Source: Glycine soja (lineage: Eukaryota; Streptophyta; Magnoliopsida; Fabales; Fabaceae). From it: DNA of 64,000 nucleotides. This document shows positions 1-12,127 of the stretch, piece after piece (within the stretch, counting starts at the first letter, position 1; the number at the start of each line of letters is the position of its first letter). The DNA lies in NCBI RefSeq assembly GCF_004193775.1, contig NC_041019.1, positions 32,243,280 to 32,307,279 on the forward strand, read 5' to 3'. A program made the position numbers and the translations under genes. The notes beneath the pieces are model-generated. The model did not search any database and was not told the DNA's origin. It was given only the letters and a program-made list of their open reading frames with translations.

Positions 1-2303
1 AGAAGTTCAAAGCCCTCGTGGAGAAAGAAAGTGGTCTTTCCATGAAGGCCATGAGATCTCATCAAGGAGGAGAGTTCACTTCAAATAAGTTCAACAAATA
101 TTGTGAAGACCATGGAATCCGTCGCCCACTGACAGTGCCAAGATCGCCACAACAAAATGGAGTAGCAGAGAGAAAGAACCGGACCGTACCTAACATGGTG
201 CGAAGCATGCTCAAAAGTAAGAAGATGCCGAAGGAGTTTTGGGCTGAAGCAGTGGCATGTGCAGTTTACCTAACAAACCGTTCCCCAACAAGAAGCGTGC
301 ATGAGAAGACACTACAAGAAGCATGGAGTGGAAGGAAGCTTGGGATCTCTCACCTCAAAGTGTTTGGAAGCATTGCCTATACCCATGTTCCAGACAAAAA
401 GAGGACAAAGCTCAATGATAAAAGTGAGGAGTACATGTTTGTGGGTTACGACTCAAGATCCAAGGGGTACAAGCTCTATAATCCAAATAGTAGAAAGATC
501 GTCATAAGTCGCAACGTGGAGTTCGACGAAGAAGATTGTTGGGATTGGAGTGTTCAAGAAGATAAGTATGATTTTCTTCCTTATTTTGAAAAAGATGATG
601 AAATTGAACAACCAATCATAGAGGAACATATTACACCACCTGCCTCACCGACACCAAGGCTGGATGAAACAAGTTCAAGTGAGAGGACACCGCGACTAAG
701 AAGCATTGAAGAGATTTATGAGGTAACCAAAAACCTAAACGACATTAACCTCTTTTGTCTTTTTGGTGATTGTGAGCCTCTAAGCTATCAAGAAGCAGCG
801 GAAAACATAAAGTGGAAAGACGCCATGGACGAAGAAATCAAGTCAATCACGAAGAATGATACGTGGGAACTTACTACACTTCCATGAGGACACAAAGCAA
901 TCGGAGTAAGATGGGTGTACAAGGCAAAGAAGAATGCTAAAGGAGATGTGGAGAGATACAAAGCAAGATTAGTGGCTAAAGGCTATAGTCAAAGACAAGG
1001 AATTGACTATGATGAGGTATTTGCTCCTGTTGCTCGTCTTGAAACTATTAGACTGATCATTTCTTTGGCAGCCCAAAATAAATGGAAGATCTATCAAATG
1101 GATGTAAAGTCAGCCTTCTTGAATGGTTTTCTCGAAGAAGAAGTATATATTGAGCAACCACTGGGCTATGAAGTAAAAGGGCAAGAAGAAAAAGTCTTGA
1201 GGTTGAAGAAGACGTTGTACGGTCTCAAGCAAGCACCGAGAGCTTGGAATGTTCGAATCGACAAGTACTTTCAAGACAAGAATTTCATCAAGTGTCCATA
1301 TGAGCATGCACTCTATATCAAAGCGCAAAGTGGAGATATTTTGATTGTGTGTTTGTATGTAGATGACTTGATCTTTACAGGGAACAATCCAAGCATGTTC
1401 GAAGAGTTCAAGAAGGATATGTCAAATGAATTTGAGATGATGAATATGGAGCTCATGGCATATTATCTCGGCATCGAAGTAAAACAAGAAGACAACGGAA
1501 TTTTCATCACCCAAGAAGGTTATGCCAAAGAAGTCCTTAAGAAGTTCAAGATGGATGACGCCAATCCAGTTGGCACCCCGATGGAATATGGCAACAAGTT
1601 GAGCAAGCATGAAAAAGAAGAGAATGTGGATCCAACTCTTTACAAAAGTTTGGTTGGAAGTTTACGTTACTTGACATGTACAAGGCCGGATATTCTGTAT
1701 GCTGTAGGAGTAGTAAGTCGCTACATGGAAACTCCAACCACAACTCACTTCAAGGTGGCAAAGAGAATCCTTCAATACATCAAAGGTACAACAAACTTTG
1801 GCTTGCACTATTACTCTTCTGACAATTATAACATTGTTGGCTATAGTGATAGCGATTGGAGTGGAGACTTGGATGATAGAAAGAGCACTACTGGTTTTGT
1901 GTTCTTTATGGGAGATACTGCTTTCACTTGGATGTCAAAGAAGCAACCAATAGTCACACTATCAACTTGTGAAGCCGAGTATGTCGCTGCCACATCATGC
2001 GTTTGTCATGCAATTTAGCTAAGGAACTTGTTGAAAGAGTTAAAAATGCCACAAGAAGAACCTATGGAAATATGTGTTGACAATAAATCAGCACTCGCTT
2101 TGGCAAAGAATCCAGTCTTTCATGAAAGAAGTAAGCACATCGACACCCGTTACCATTTCATAAGAGAATGCATTGAGAAGAAGGAGGTAAAGTTGAAGTA
2201 TGTGATGTCTCAAGATCAAGCTGCCGACATTTTCACAAAGCCACTCAAGTTGGAAACTTTCGTGAAGCTAAGGAGTATGCTTGGAGTCACAAATCAAGTT
2301 TAA
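1..2303 (+). pseudogene. Ty1/copia pol (integrase, RT, RNase H), interrupted
   Basis: One reading frame runs to the TAA at 2301-2303 but is cut by TGA at 885-887 and TAG at 2016-2018. The first part (18-887) carries the integrase core end with GGEFTSNKF and SPQQNGVAERKNR, then a C-terminal KVFGSIAYTHVP segment. The second part (915-2018) is reverse transcriptase with the YVDD active site at 1356-1367, followed by the RNase H start ([17 protein letters not shown]). The third part (2028-2303) is the RNase H end with KHIDTRYHFI and DIFTKPL. Both stops keep the frame. The TAG follows CHAI, where the family has tryptophan, so a TGG-to-TAG change is likely. Family members encode a cytoplasmic polyprotein that copies and integrates the element; this copy cannot make it in one piece. 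Confidence 0.95.
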
Positions 2304-2310
2304 GGGGGGA
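2302..2310 (+). other. Polypurine tract
   Basis: AAGGGGGGA lies directly before the LTR start TGTTGAAATA and overlaps the pol stop codon. This is the expected plus-strand primer site and fixes the LTR boundary. Confidence 0.85.
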
Positions 2311-2684
2311 TGTTGAAATATAAACTTGATTTGGGCCTAAATTAATTATTTGGTTCCTTGGACTTAGTTATTTTGGGCTTAAGTAATTATGGGTCATGTT
2401 TCTAGAGAATTCTTGTAGTGTTTGGAGTGTCTAGATATTTCTTATGGTTGTAATATTCTCTAGAATACTCTTTGGATCTCTAGAGTTGAGAACTCTCTAG
2501 AATTAGTGTGTCTAGAGTTCTCCTTAGAGTAGTATAAATAGAGATGTAATCGTACACATTTGTATCAAGCAAAAATACAAAGTTCTCTCCTCCATAAAGA
2601 ATTCTCCTTCCTATCAAGTTTCTATTCAAAGTCTCCAATATTCCTAAACATTTTTCCTAAACATAAAAATCCTTATTTCCAACA
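2311..2684 (+). repeat. 3' LTR of the copia element (374 bp)
   Basis: The LTR begins TGTTGAAATA after the polypurine tract and ends ATTTCCAACA, giving the usual TGTT...AACA ends. It contains a TATA box at 2533-2540 and a cluster of six TCTAGA hexamers upstream of it. No second LTR is in the window, so its age cannot be judged here. Confidence 0.85.
2533..2540 (+). promoter_or_regulatory. TATA box in copia LTR
   Basis: TATAAATA is followed by GAGATGTAAT and sits about 150 bp before the LTR end, as expected for the U3/R junction. In a 3' LTR it could drive transcription into the right flank. Confidence 0.6.
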
Positions 2685-3616
2685 GATATTCCTTACAATG
2701 GGCCAAAAATATTAGCCATATATGTCTTTTTAGGGAAAGCACACCACACAAATGGGTAAAAATAAAAATTGACAGAATTATTAGATTGACAAAAAGTAAA
2801 CATGCCTGAAAATAGATTTGATGGGAAGTAAAGAGAAGTAAACAAACAAGTGAAGGAAAGATATAAGTGAAAATTATTAAAGAAATAGAAATGCAGCAAT
2901 TGAAAGAGATGCGTGAAGTAAATGCTGAACCCGAACCACCAAGAAAAGTTTATGTCCAATTTTGTAAAACTCAATCAAAAGACACTGTTCCATCATTTTC
3001 AAAATCTGCAGATATCAAGACTTGCTGCATATTTAAAAGATCAACTTTGTTATCCAGGTGAGAAATAGCATTATATGATCACCCACATCAGATTGTTCAA
3101 ATTCAATCTAAGTTTCAAAATATTACAACTATTTTGAACTCAACACTATTAACTATTCCTTTTAGAAAAATAAAGGCACAACTGCAACACAATGAAGACA
3201 CTGAATCTGATATTGATGCTAAACTTTTATTGCAAGAACATCTCCATAAAAAAACTCGACAATTTCATAACACTAAAGTCGTAACTTTGAAAGAATAATA
3301 TCAGCATGTCCATTGATTATAAATTATAATTAACGACCTTGAAGCTGTGATATACTGATCCTCAATCATACAGATGAACATGTTCCACAAAGATATAAAT
3401 ATAAGGACTCTAAACAGCCAATGATGATGAAATAAATATAGGTTGATCACAAAATAGTAAAAAAAACAGTCAAATAAGAATTACCAATCTCAAAACTATG
3501 CTAATTACTTCCTTAAGTCAGATCACAGACTGGAAATCCAGGTTCAGTATAAAATGTGTCCTTTGTGAATCAATAAAATTGAAATTAGCAGAGTGAACTC
3601 AAAGGTCAGAATCCTT
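2685..3616. other. Unclassified stretch between two copia elements
   Basis: No LTR ends or known protein motifs were recognised. On the plus strand an open stretch of 64 codons (2867-3061) starts with a charged, possibly coiled segment (KEIEMQQLKEMREV). After a stop it can be followed in another frame to about 3298 with few stops (ending KVVTLKE). This could be a decayed coding fragment of an older element. I cannot name it. Confidence 0.4.
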
Positions 3617-4253
3617 TGTTAGAAAATAAAATTAAAAAAAAGAGAAATAAATAAGAAGCAAAATGGAAAGCCTTTAATTAAATGACAAAATAACAATAGC
3701 AAAATAAATTTAATTGACAGCACATGAATAATGCATTATAACATACAATAAGCACAAGGAAAAAAAATAAATTAGGGGAAGAAAGATATAGCCTGGGTTG
3801 AAGCGCGTAAACGCTACCCTTAGAGAGAAAACGCCCCCACTGGACGGGTAAGAAATTCTGATTGCGCTCCTCTCCCAAGATACGACAACCTGTTGGTTCC
3901 GATCGTGTGCAGAGAAAGGACCCCCAAACCTTATGAACACCAATGCTCTTACTCTCAAGAAATAAATTATTTTATAAGAGAAGAAATAGAAAATTTTGGG
4001 AGAAAGGGATGACACTGTAGCTCTGTCATCTTTTTAGAAAAGAGGAAAGAGAATATATAGGCACGTGTCACCTTAAGCAACAAACAAAATATGACCGTCG
4101 AAAACTAACCTACAGTTGTCAAAACAAATATAACAAACTAGTTGACTCATTAAAACAAAATCTTAAGAAAATCTAAAATAAATATTTTATTTTATAAAAT
4201 AGAATTAATATATATTTATAAATTTTAAATTAAAACACAAATATTTACCAACA
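3617..4253 (-). repeat. 3' LTR of minus-strand copia element
   Basis: Read on the minus strand it starts TGTTGGTAAATATTTG and ends TTTTCTAACA. It matches 8930-9566 over its whole length. A TATATA element lies near 4050, with CACGTG close by. Confidence 0.9.
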
Positions 4254-4882
4254 TTCCCCCACATAATTTAAAATTTTAAAATATATTTTCTAGAAGATAA
4301 TTTGTATAGAAACATGAGATAAAGAGCATGTGATATTGTATTTCGGTATAAGGAACCTTCCGGGTTTGAGCCTTATACCTAGTGTTTATGAACTTCCATC
4401 CGAGAAAAATATAGTGGCTTGATTGTCTTGAACTACATATTCTTTAACCGGATTTTAGTACACAACCCCTACAATATTGGCGTTCAATTAGGTTCTAATC
4501 AGTGGTAGCACGTTACACGGCCTTGCGCTTGTATCTTGTTTCATGAGTGTCACTAAGAGATTAGCCCATATCTCACAGTGGCGGCCCCACCACCACACTC
4601 ACTAGGTGAATCCTCAAAGAGTGGGTTGTGACCCCACCCCTACAATAATTGTCATCGGATTCATTAAGAGGTATTTTTTTATACCAAAAATACACATATA
4701 TAAATACCTCAACCTTAATATTGCCACAATTTATAATACAACTCGTCTTAGGAATGAGAAACGGAACAGCTCCGCCAAATTTCATTTTGGTGTACTTTAG
4801 TCAACAAACAATTTCGTTGTTACCCGTTGAACTACATTCATGGGATCACCAATCACACGGAGACGGGTGTCCATTGTTGTAA
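4254..4882 (-). other. 3' untranslated region and polypurine tract of copia element
   Basis: This gap lies between the pol stop and the 3' LTR. On the minus strand it ends in TGTGGGGGAA (4254-4263), which is the polypurine tract. The remaining 0.6 kb has only short chance ORFs. Such a long 3' UTR is unusual for copia. Confidence 0.7.
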
Positions 4883-7800
4883 CTAAATAATGGGCTTTAG
4901 TCCCATTCCCCTCGACGACTCAAGTACTTGTTGACGCGTCAACCCTTTTGTAAGCGAATCCGCAATATTATTTTCTGACCTGACAAAGTCAAGAGAAATG
5001 ACACCATGAGAAATCAAATTTCTAATAGACTTATGTCTCACTCTTAAATGTCTTTTTTTTCATTAAAATTTTTGCTAGTAACTTTATATATAGCAACTTG
5101 ACTATCACAATGCATTGGAATTGGAGGTATAGGCTTATTCAACAATGGCAGATCACATAACAAATTTTTAAGAAACTCAGCCTCACTAGTAGCAGTATCT
5201 AAAGCAATAATTTCTGCTTCCATAATAGAACGTGAAATAATAGTTTGTTTAGCAAATTTCCATGATACTCCACCACCAGCTAAAGTAAAAACATAACCAT
5301 TTGTTGATTTTGTTTCATCAGAATCAGAAATCCAATTTGCATCACTAAACCCCTCAATTACTGCAGGAAAACATGTATAATGAATGTCATAATTGATGGT
5401 TCCTCTTAAGTATCTAAAAACTCTTTCTAATGCAATCCAATGAGAATGATCAGGATTATTAGTATACCTTCCAAATCTATCAACTGCATAAGCAATGTCA
5501 GGCCTAGAGAAGTTTGTGAAAGGCAACAAAGAATCGATAATTTGAGAATATTTATGTGAAGAAATTCCTTTACTCAAATTTTTCTTTAGCTTGATGGATG
5601 AGTCATAAGGAGTAGAAACAGGTTTCACATCAAAATAATTAAACTTCTTCAATAGCTTTTCAACATAGTGTGATTGGGTTAAAATCATGCCATCATTTTT
5701 CTTTATAAGCTTAATACACAAAATCACATCTACAGGACCAAGGTCCTTCATATCAAAATTTCTAGACAAGAAAGACTTCACATCATTTATGAATTGCATA
5801 TTACTACCAAATATCAATATGTCATCCACATACAAACATAAAATGACACATCCATTATCATCAAATTGTTTCACATACACACATTTATCAGTATTATTGA
5901 TTTGAAAACCATACGAAAGAACAACTTGATCAATTTTTTCGTCCCATTGCTTTGGAGCTTGTTTCAAACCATATAAAGATTTAACAAGTTTGCAAACTTT
6001 CTTTTCCTTCCCCGGTTCTACAAAGCCTTCAGGTTGGCTCATATAAATTTCTTCTTCTAATTCACCATTTAAAAAGGCAATTTTTACATCCATTTGATGA
6101 ATTTCTAAATTAAAAACACAAGCAAGTGCAATTAAGACCCTAATGGTAGTAACTTTAGAAACATGAGAATATGTATGAAATAAATCTACACCTTCTATTT
6201 GTTTACACCCAATCACAACAAGTCTTGCCTTAAATTTTTCTATAGATCCATCAGTTCTTAATTTCTTTCGAAAAACCCACTTACAACCTATACTTTTACA
6301 ACCAGGGGGAAGATCAGTAAGAAACCAAGTTTTATTATTTTTAAGAGAACTCATTTCATCATTAATAGCTTCTTTCCAAAAAGGTGCATCAATAGACCTC
6401 ATGGCCTCACCATAAGTTTTAGGATCATCTTCAAGCAAAAAAGAGCAAAAGTCAGAACCAAAATCCTAAACTTTTTTAGATCTTTTACTCCTCCTAGGTT
6501 CAAACACAATGTCCTTATTAGTATTACTACAAGAAGACAAATTAGAACAAGAAGTATCACAAACAGATTTAGACAATTTATTTTTCAAAGGAAAAATATT
6601 TTCAAAGAAAGTAGCATCTCTAGATTCCATAATAGTACCATTAGAAATTTCAAACACTTCTGAATTAACTACCAAAAATCTATAAGTAGTACTATGCATA
6701 GAGTATCCAACAAAAACACAATCAACAGTTTTTTGTCCAATTTTCCTTTTCTTATTAATGGGGATGTTTACCTTTGCTAGACACCCCTATACTTCAAGAT
6801 ATTTCAGATTTAGTTCTCTTTTTCTCCATAGCTCATAAGAGGTTTTTTCAAAAATTTTATAAGGCACTCTATTAAGAATATGACATGCAGAATAAAAAGC
6901 TTCACCCCACATATTACTTGATAAACCAGAACTTACAAGCATAGCATTCACCATATCAAGCAATGTACGATTCTTTCTTTCCGCAATACCATTAGATTGA
7001 GGAGCATACGGAGGTGTCACTTCATGAATAATACCATGCATTTCACAAAAATTACTCATGTCTAAAGATGTGTATTCTCCACCTCTATCGGAACGTAAAA
7101 TTTTAATTTTTCTTTCTAATTGATTTTCTACTTCTGTTTTATATACTTTGAACTTATCAAACAATTCACTTTTGTGATTAACTAAATACACATAATAATA
7201 TTTGGAGAAATCATCAATAAAAGTAATAAAATATCTCTTACCACCACGTGTTAACACATCATTACTATCACATACATCACTATGAACCAATTCAAGCAAG
7301 TTAGTTTCTCTTTCAATACATGTAGTAAAACTTTTTCTAGGTTGCTTTGCTTGAATACATGTTTCACATTTTTGTTTTAAATCAATGGAAGCCTTAAGAA
7401 TAAGATTAAGAGACATCATTCTTTTGATAGAATTCAAATTCACATGTCCAAGTCTAGCTTGCCACATATTAGAACATTCAACATTTGCAACAGAAGAAGA
7501 AATATTGGATATTTTATTAATAGACTGAGACATAAGACTTAACTTAAACAAACCATCACAAATGTAGTCTTTACCAATAAAATTACCATGTCTCATAATA
7601 ACAACTCTATTGGATTCAAAAACAACCTTGTACCCTTGTTGGACTAACAAAGAAGTACTTATTAAATTTTTCCTGATATCAAAAATATGATAGACACAAT
7701 CTAAAACAATAAAGTTTCCCGAAGATAGCTCTAGCTTCACTTGACCTTCTCCTAACACATGTGCCATACTCCCATTCCCCATGCTCACAGTACGTGTGCT

Positions 7801-8854
7801 TGATTCCTGATATAAAGAAAATAATTTTTTATCAGCACACACATGAACATTAGCCCCGGAGTCTATAAACCAATCATTTGAGTTAAAAACACAATTTAAC
7901 TCAGGGCTAGTGACATGGTACCTGTCAGATGGGGAATCAGAGGCAACACTGGTGGTAACAACATTAGCCTGCGGTTTAGGGAAAAACGTGGGCTGGCGAT
8001 GACATTGAAAACAATTCTTAGCCAAATGATTAGCTCGCCCACAAACAAAGCAAAAAATTTCATTCCCCGAATTTTTATCCTTAGGCTTATTGGTTTTATT
8101 AAAAGCATTGTTCTTATTTTTAGAAAAGGAAGGCTTTCTACCAAATTTATTTTTGTTAAACCCATGCCTTTTGAAGGACTTAGAGAAAGGCTTGCTAGAG
8201 CTCTCAACAAGATAGGCCTTAGAATGAGAATCAGATTTTGGCAAGTGTTTTTGAGATGAACGATGTTTATCCTCAATGCGGAGACAGACAAGCAAATCAT
8301 CAAAGGTAAAACTTTCATGTTTATGTTTCAAGCTTCGAGGAAAATCAGTCCACGAAGGAGGCAATTTTGATATCATGAAAGCCACAAGCATAATGTCAGG
8401 CAAAACGATTCCTTTCAATTTCATGTCATAAACAATGTTTTCAAATTCATGGATCTAATTTGAAATAGATTTTCCATCAATCATTTGAAACTCAATCATT
8501 TTTTCACAAGAGTAACGACTTAAACCTTTTTCAGCAGATCCATATTTCAATTCAAGTGCTTCCCATAACTCAACAGAAGTTTTGGTATGGCAAAAAATCT
8601 TATATATGTTATCAGCCAAAGCACTTAAAATGCGTCCATGACATAAAATATCTTTATCAGAAACATCATGCTTAATGGTTGCATCAGTTTGAACTATATC
8701 AGTAGAGAAAGTTGAAGTTTTTATTTCTCTTTTAGAAATCACAGAGTAATTCAGTAAGCCAGAATTTCATTTGTTGTTGCCAACAGAAAAAAATTTCACC
8801 CGTAAATTTTTCAGGCTTACTGGAAAGGGACTTAATCATATCCATGGCGGACAT
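4883..8854 (-). pseudogene. Ty1/copia gag-pol polyprotein, broken
   Basis: The likely start is the ATG at 8852-8854 (MSAMDMIKSL). In order: gag; a CCHC zinc knuckle (CFVCGRANHLAKNC, about 8010-8052); protease (WFIDSGANVHVC); the GAG-pre-integrase HxxxC motif (CETCIQAKQPRKSF); integrase (HSDVC...SDRGGEYTS); then reverse transcriptase with [11 protein letters not shown]; then RNase H. Breaks seen: a frameshift in gag near 8740-8750, TAG at 8455-8457, TAG at 6787-6789 (a tryptophan in relatives), TAG at 6466-6468, and a one-base loss in an A run at 5051-5058 that shifts RNase H. After that shift the frame runs on to a stop at 4883-4885. In life the product is a capsid, protease, integrase and RT precursor. 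This copy is dead. Confidence 0.93.
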
Positions 8855-8929
8855 TTTGATAAAATTGAATGCTATTGCAGAAAAGACTGTGCAAGAAGAA
8901 AGTGAAACATAAATTTTTCTCTCTAAGAC
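8855..8929 (-). other. Short leader lacking a recognisable primer binding site
   Basis: Only 75 bases separate the 5' LTR from the gag ATG. The bases after the LTR read GTCTTAGAGAG on the minus strand rather than the TGGTATCAGAGC type common in plant copia elements. Either the site is deleted or a different primer was used. Confidence 0.5.
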
Positions 8930-9566
8930 AGTTAGAAAATAAAATAAAATAAAAGAGAAATAAATAAGAAGCAAAATGCAAAGCCTTTAATTAAATAACA
9001 AAATAACAGTAGCAAAATAAATTTAATTGACAGCACATGAATAATGCATTATAACATACAATAAGCACAAGGAAAAAAAATAAATTAGAGAAAGAAAGAT
9101 ATAGCCTGGGTTGAAGCGCGTAAACGCTATCCTTAGAGAGAAAACGCCCCCACTGCACGGGTAAGAAATTCTGATTGCGCTCCTCTCCCAAGATACGACA
9201 ACCCGTTGGTTCCGATCGTGTGCAGCAAAAGGATCCCCAAACCTTAAGAACACCAATGCTCTTACTCTCAAGAAATAAATTATTTTATAAGAGAAGAAAT
9301 AAAAAAATTTTGGAGAAAGGAATGAGACTGTAGCTCTGCCATCTTTTTAGAAAGGAGGAAAGAGGATGTATAGGCACATGTCACCTTAAACAACAAACAA
9401 AATATGACCGTTGGAAACTAACCTACAATTGTCAAAACAAATATAACAAACTAATTAACTCATTAAAACAAAATCTTAAAAAAAATTAAAATAAATATTT
9501 TATTTTATAAAATAGAATTAATATATATTTATAAATTTTAAATTAAAACACAAATATTTACCAACA
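8930..9566 (-). repeat. 5' LTR of minus-strand copia element
   Basis: This is a direct repeat of 3617-4253. The inner terminal base is mutated: minus strand ends TCTAACT instead of TCTAACA. The outer end TGTTGGTAAA is intact at 9566. Confidence 0.9.
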
Positions 9567-11267
9567 TGTTTTCCTTAGTACTTGTATATTGTGCAGAAAA
9601 ATGCTCACATATTTTCAAAATTCAATAGACCGAGACTAGAAATGAGTAAATTACTTCTCAGTTGAGATAAGGCTTACATATTTTAATAAAAAATTGAAGA
9701 TAAGGCTTCTTTAAACCATAAGAGGACAGATCAAGAGAAAGGTGACCGTAACTTGCAAGGAGCCAAAAGTCTTGGGCACCAAAACAATGTTTCGTTGTTT
9801 TCTCTTTGAAGATATAGAGAAAACAGGAAAATATTTCCTATATACAAGTCATTCAAGTGTCAAAGGGACAGAGTCACTGATTTGTTGAAAACCATTGATT
9901 TGGACTTTAAAATGTGATTTTCATGCTTAGTAAAATAATCGGATTATGAAAATCAGTTTTTCTTTTCTTTTAAAAAAATCAGTTTGAAAAACAGTTCGAT
10001 TCTTAAGATCATTTTAAAACTAATTCAAAATCAATGAAGTTAAAAACCGGTTTAGAATCAATTTTTTAAAATTAGTTCAATTTCAAACCGTTTTACCAAA
10101 TCAGTTTTCATATTTGGATTTAAAAACCAAACCGATTTAACCGGTTCGGTCTGGTTTTTTACGCAAGCCGTTTTTTGCTCACCTCTCCTTGGGAGTGAGT
10201 CGTGTTTATTCTACGCTTATCCAAAAAAAGTTCTCTTATTCTCGTAGTGTTAAGATAGAAGCTTCTATGATCGTTCAGATCTTTGGATAATAAAAGAGGA
10301 GAGATTTTATATCATGAATTATTCTTTTAAGACCATTACTTTCAACACATCTTTCTAATGATCTTAAAACGTTGTATTTTGACAATTTTTCTTTTATAAT
10401 GTCATCTCATATCTTTAACCACAAAAACCTCGAATGTCAATAATACCAGACACGAAAGCAGTACACTAAATCACAATGTTATTAACTATTTGTTATAGTG
10501 CCGCCATGACATTATATTGTGGCGATTTTTTATCCCTATGCTATATGCAATTTGTGGAGAAGGACCATTATGACGGCACCATAAGCCGCAATGGAATGTT
10601 GATATGGCAGAATTTTGGCCTTGTGCTTAGATAACCTTTTCAAATACATAGTCAAATTATAAAAGTGTGTTCTAAGGAGTTAAATTATAAAATTTTAAAT
10701 TTGTACTTAGTATTATATCAAAATTAAGGAAGATACTTAATTATATTTTTAATTGAAGAGATATTATTTTTAAAAAATATTAAGTTTGTTCAAATTTATT
10801 TGGATTCTTCTTTCTATAAGTAATAATATTGACATAATACTTATATATGTATAAATTAAAAAAATATAACAAATATATATTGATAATTATTTAAATTTGA
10901 GTATTCATTTTTGTTACTGTAAATGCTATGTTTACATGCACTTAAATTTTTGTGTTTACAATTAATATTTTTAAATACTTTTATTGTAAAAATAAAAAAT
11001 TTATTTTAAATTAATATTTTAATCATTTTGAAAATATTGGTTTCAGTCATGTGATATTAGTTTTTATTATTACTATTAACTACTTGTTCTTTGATTTTAA
11101 TTTAATTACTTGTTAATTACTTTTTAAAGTTATTTAACTATAAGAATTTTTATATATTTGAGACTTTATATATTTTAATTTAATTATTAGTAGAATTATT
11201 TATCTATATAAGAATTATTATTTATCTATTAGACTTTGTATTAGACTTTGTATGTTCTCCTAATTTT
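9567..11267. other. AT-rich intergenic sequence
   Basis: No coding potential was seen. 9890-10165 is a degenerate repeat built on AACCGGTTT-like and AAATCAGTTT-like words. 10490-10610 has GTGCCGCCATGACA, TTGTGGCGAT and GACGGCACCATAAGCCGC, reminiscent of the GC-rich subterminal repeats of plant DNA transposons, but no ends were found. The rest is AT-rich with nothing recognisable. Confidence 0.5.
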
Positions 11268-11510
11268 TTTAGGTTAAATTACTCATTTGGTCCCTATAGT
11301 TTCATGATCTTACCTTTTTAGTTCCTATAGTTTGAAAATGGTGTTTTTAGTCCCGATAGTTTATATTTTAATTATCTTTTAATCATTGTAGTTTAAAAGT
11401 GTTCTTTTTAGTCCTTATAATTTATATTTTAATTCTCTTTTAGTCCCTATAGTTTAAAAGTGATATTTTTAGTCCCTATAATTTTCATTTTAATTACCTT
11501 TTATCCTTAC
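11268..11510 (+). repeat. Degenerate tandem repeat, about 30-bp unit
   Basis: Seven copies of TTAGTCCCTATAGTTT-like words start at 11287, 11318, 11347, 11379, 11408, 11440 and 11469. The spacings (31, 29, 32, 29, 32, 29) alternate, so the true period is a 60-61-bp dimer. The word is a widespread plant repeat whose parent element I cannot name. Confidence 0.8.
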
Positions 11511-11550
11511 TACAAAAAATATATATATAAATAATTATCTCCAAATTACC

Positions 11551-12127
11551 CAAACTTTGGAGCCAAAATTTCACTAATTATGATTAGTAAATTTTAGTTA
11601 TGGTTCAGGCCACTAATCCAAGATCAATTCTAAGATTCTCCACTAAGTGTGCTTAGGTGTCATGAGGCATGAAAAGCATGAAGGACATGCACAAAGTGTG
11701 ACTATATGATGTGGCAATGGGGTGTAGTAAGCAAATGCTCATCTTCCCCTCTAAAATTTAATTGGATTGGGCTTCTACCAATTCAATTAAATTTATTTCC
11801 AACCACACACATCAAATATCCACTTAGTGCATGTGAAATTACAAAACTACCCCTAATACAAAAACTAGTCTAGGTGCCCTAAAATACAAGGGTTGAAAAA
11901 TCCTATATTTCTAGGGTACACTACCTACATTATGGAGCCATAAATACAAGGCCCAAAAATAATGAAACCTTAATCTAATATTTACAAAGATAAGTGGGCT
12001 CGTACTTAGCCCATGGGCCCGAAAACTACCCTAAGGCTCATAAGAACCTTAGGGCCTTCTCTTGCATCTCTGGCCTAATCTACTTGGAGTTTTCTATCCA
12101 ATGCCCTTGCGGGGTAGGATTGCATCA
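11551..12127 (-). repeat. Truncated 3' LTR, copy A
   Basis: The inner boundary TGATGCAATCC is at 12127. The LTR matches the complete B LTR at 23082 onward for about 577 bases, then stops near 11551 (CAAACTTTGGAGCC). About 400 bp of R/U5 is missing, including the TATA region. Confidence 0.85.

Larger units (their letters stand above)
1..2684 (+). mobile_element. Ty1/copia LTR retrotransposon, 3' half
   Basis: The window opens inside the integrase region. What follows is the rest of integrase, reverse transcriptase, RNase H, a polypurine tract and a 3' LTR, which is the Ty1/copia order (integrase before RT). The 5' LTR, gag and protease lie outside the window. The five bases after the LTR are GATAT, so the missing left flank should also end in GATAT if the target site duplication is intact. 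Two nonsense codons make this copy non-coding for a full polyprotein. Confidence 0.95.
3617..9566 (-). mobile_element. Complete but inactive Ty1/copia element (about 5.95 kb)
   Basis: Two direct 637-bp LTRs (3617-4253 and 8930-9566) bracket a minus-strand gag-pol in copia order. By eye the LTRs differ at roughly 30 positions (about 95 percent identity), so the insertion is not recent. The flanks do not match as a target duplication (TCCTT on the left, TGTTT on the right), and no standard tRNA-Met primer site follows the 5' LTR. The coding region has three in-frame stops and two frameshifts. Confidence 0.93.

Noticed and set aside
7896..8318. 140-codon ORF overlapping copia gag-pol in another frame, and its plus-strand shadow at 7915-8259
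   Set aside because: Both overlap the zinc-knuckle and protease coding frame with clear family motifs; they are frame shadows.
10490..10620. CACTA or Mutator-like DNA transposon end
   Set aside because: Only short GCCGCCATGACA/GTGGCG words are present. No terminal inverted repeat, target duplication or transposase could be found.
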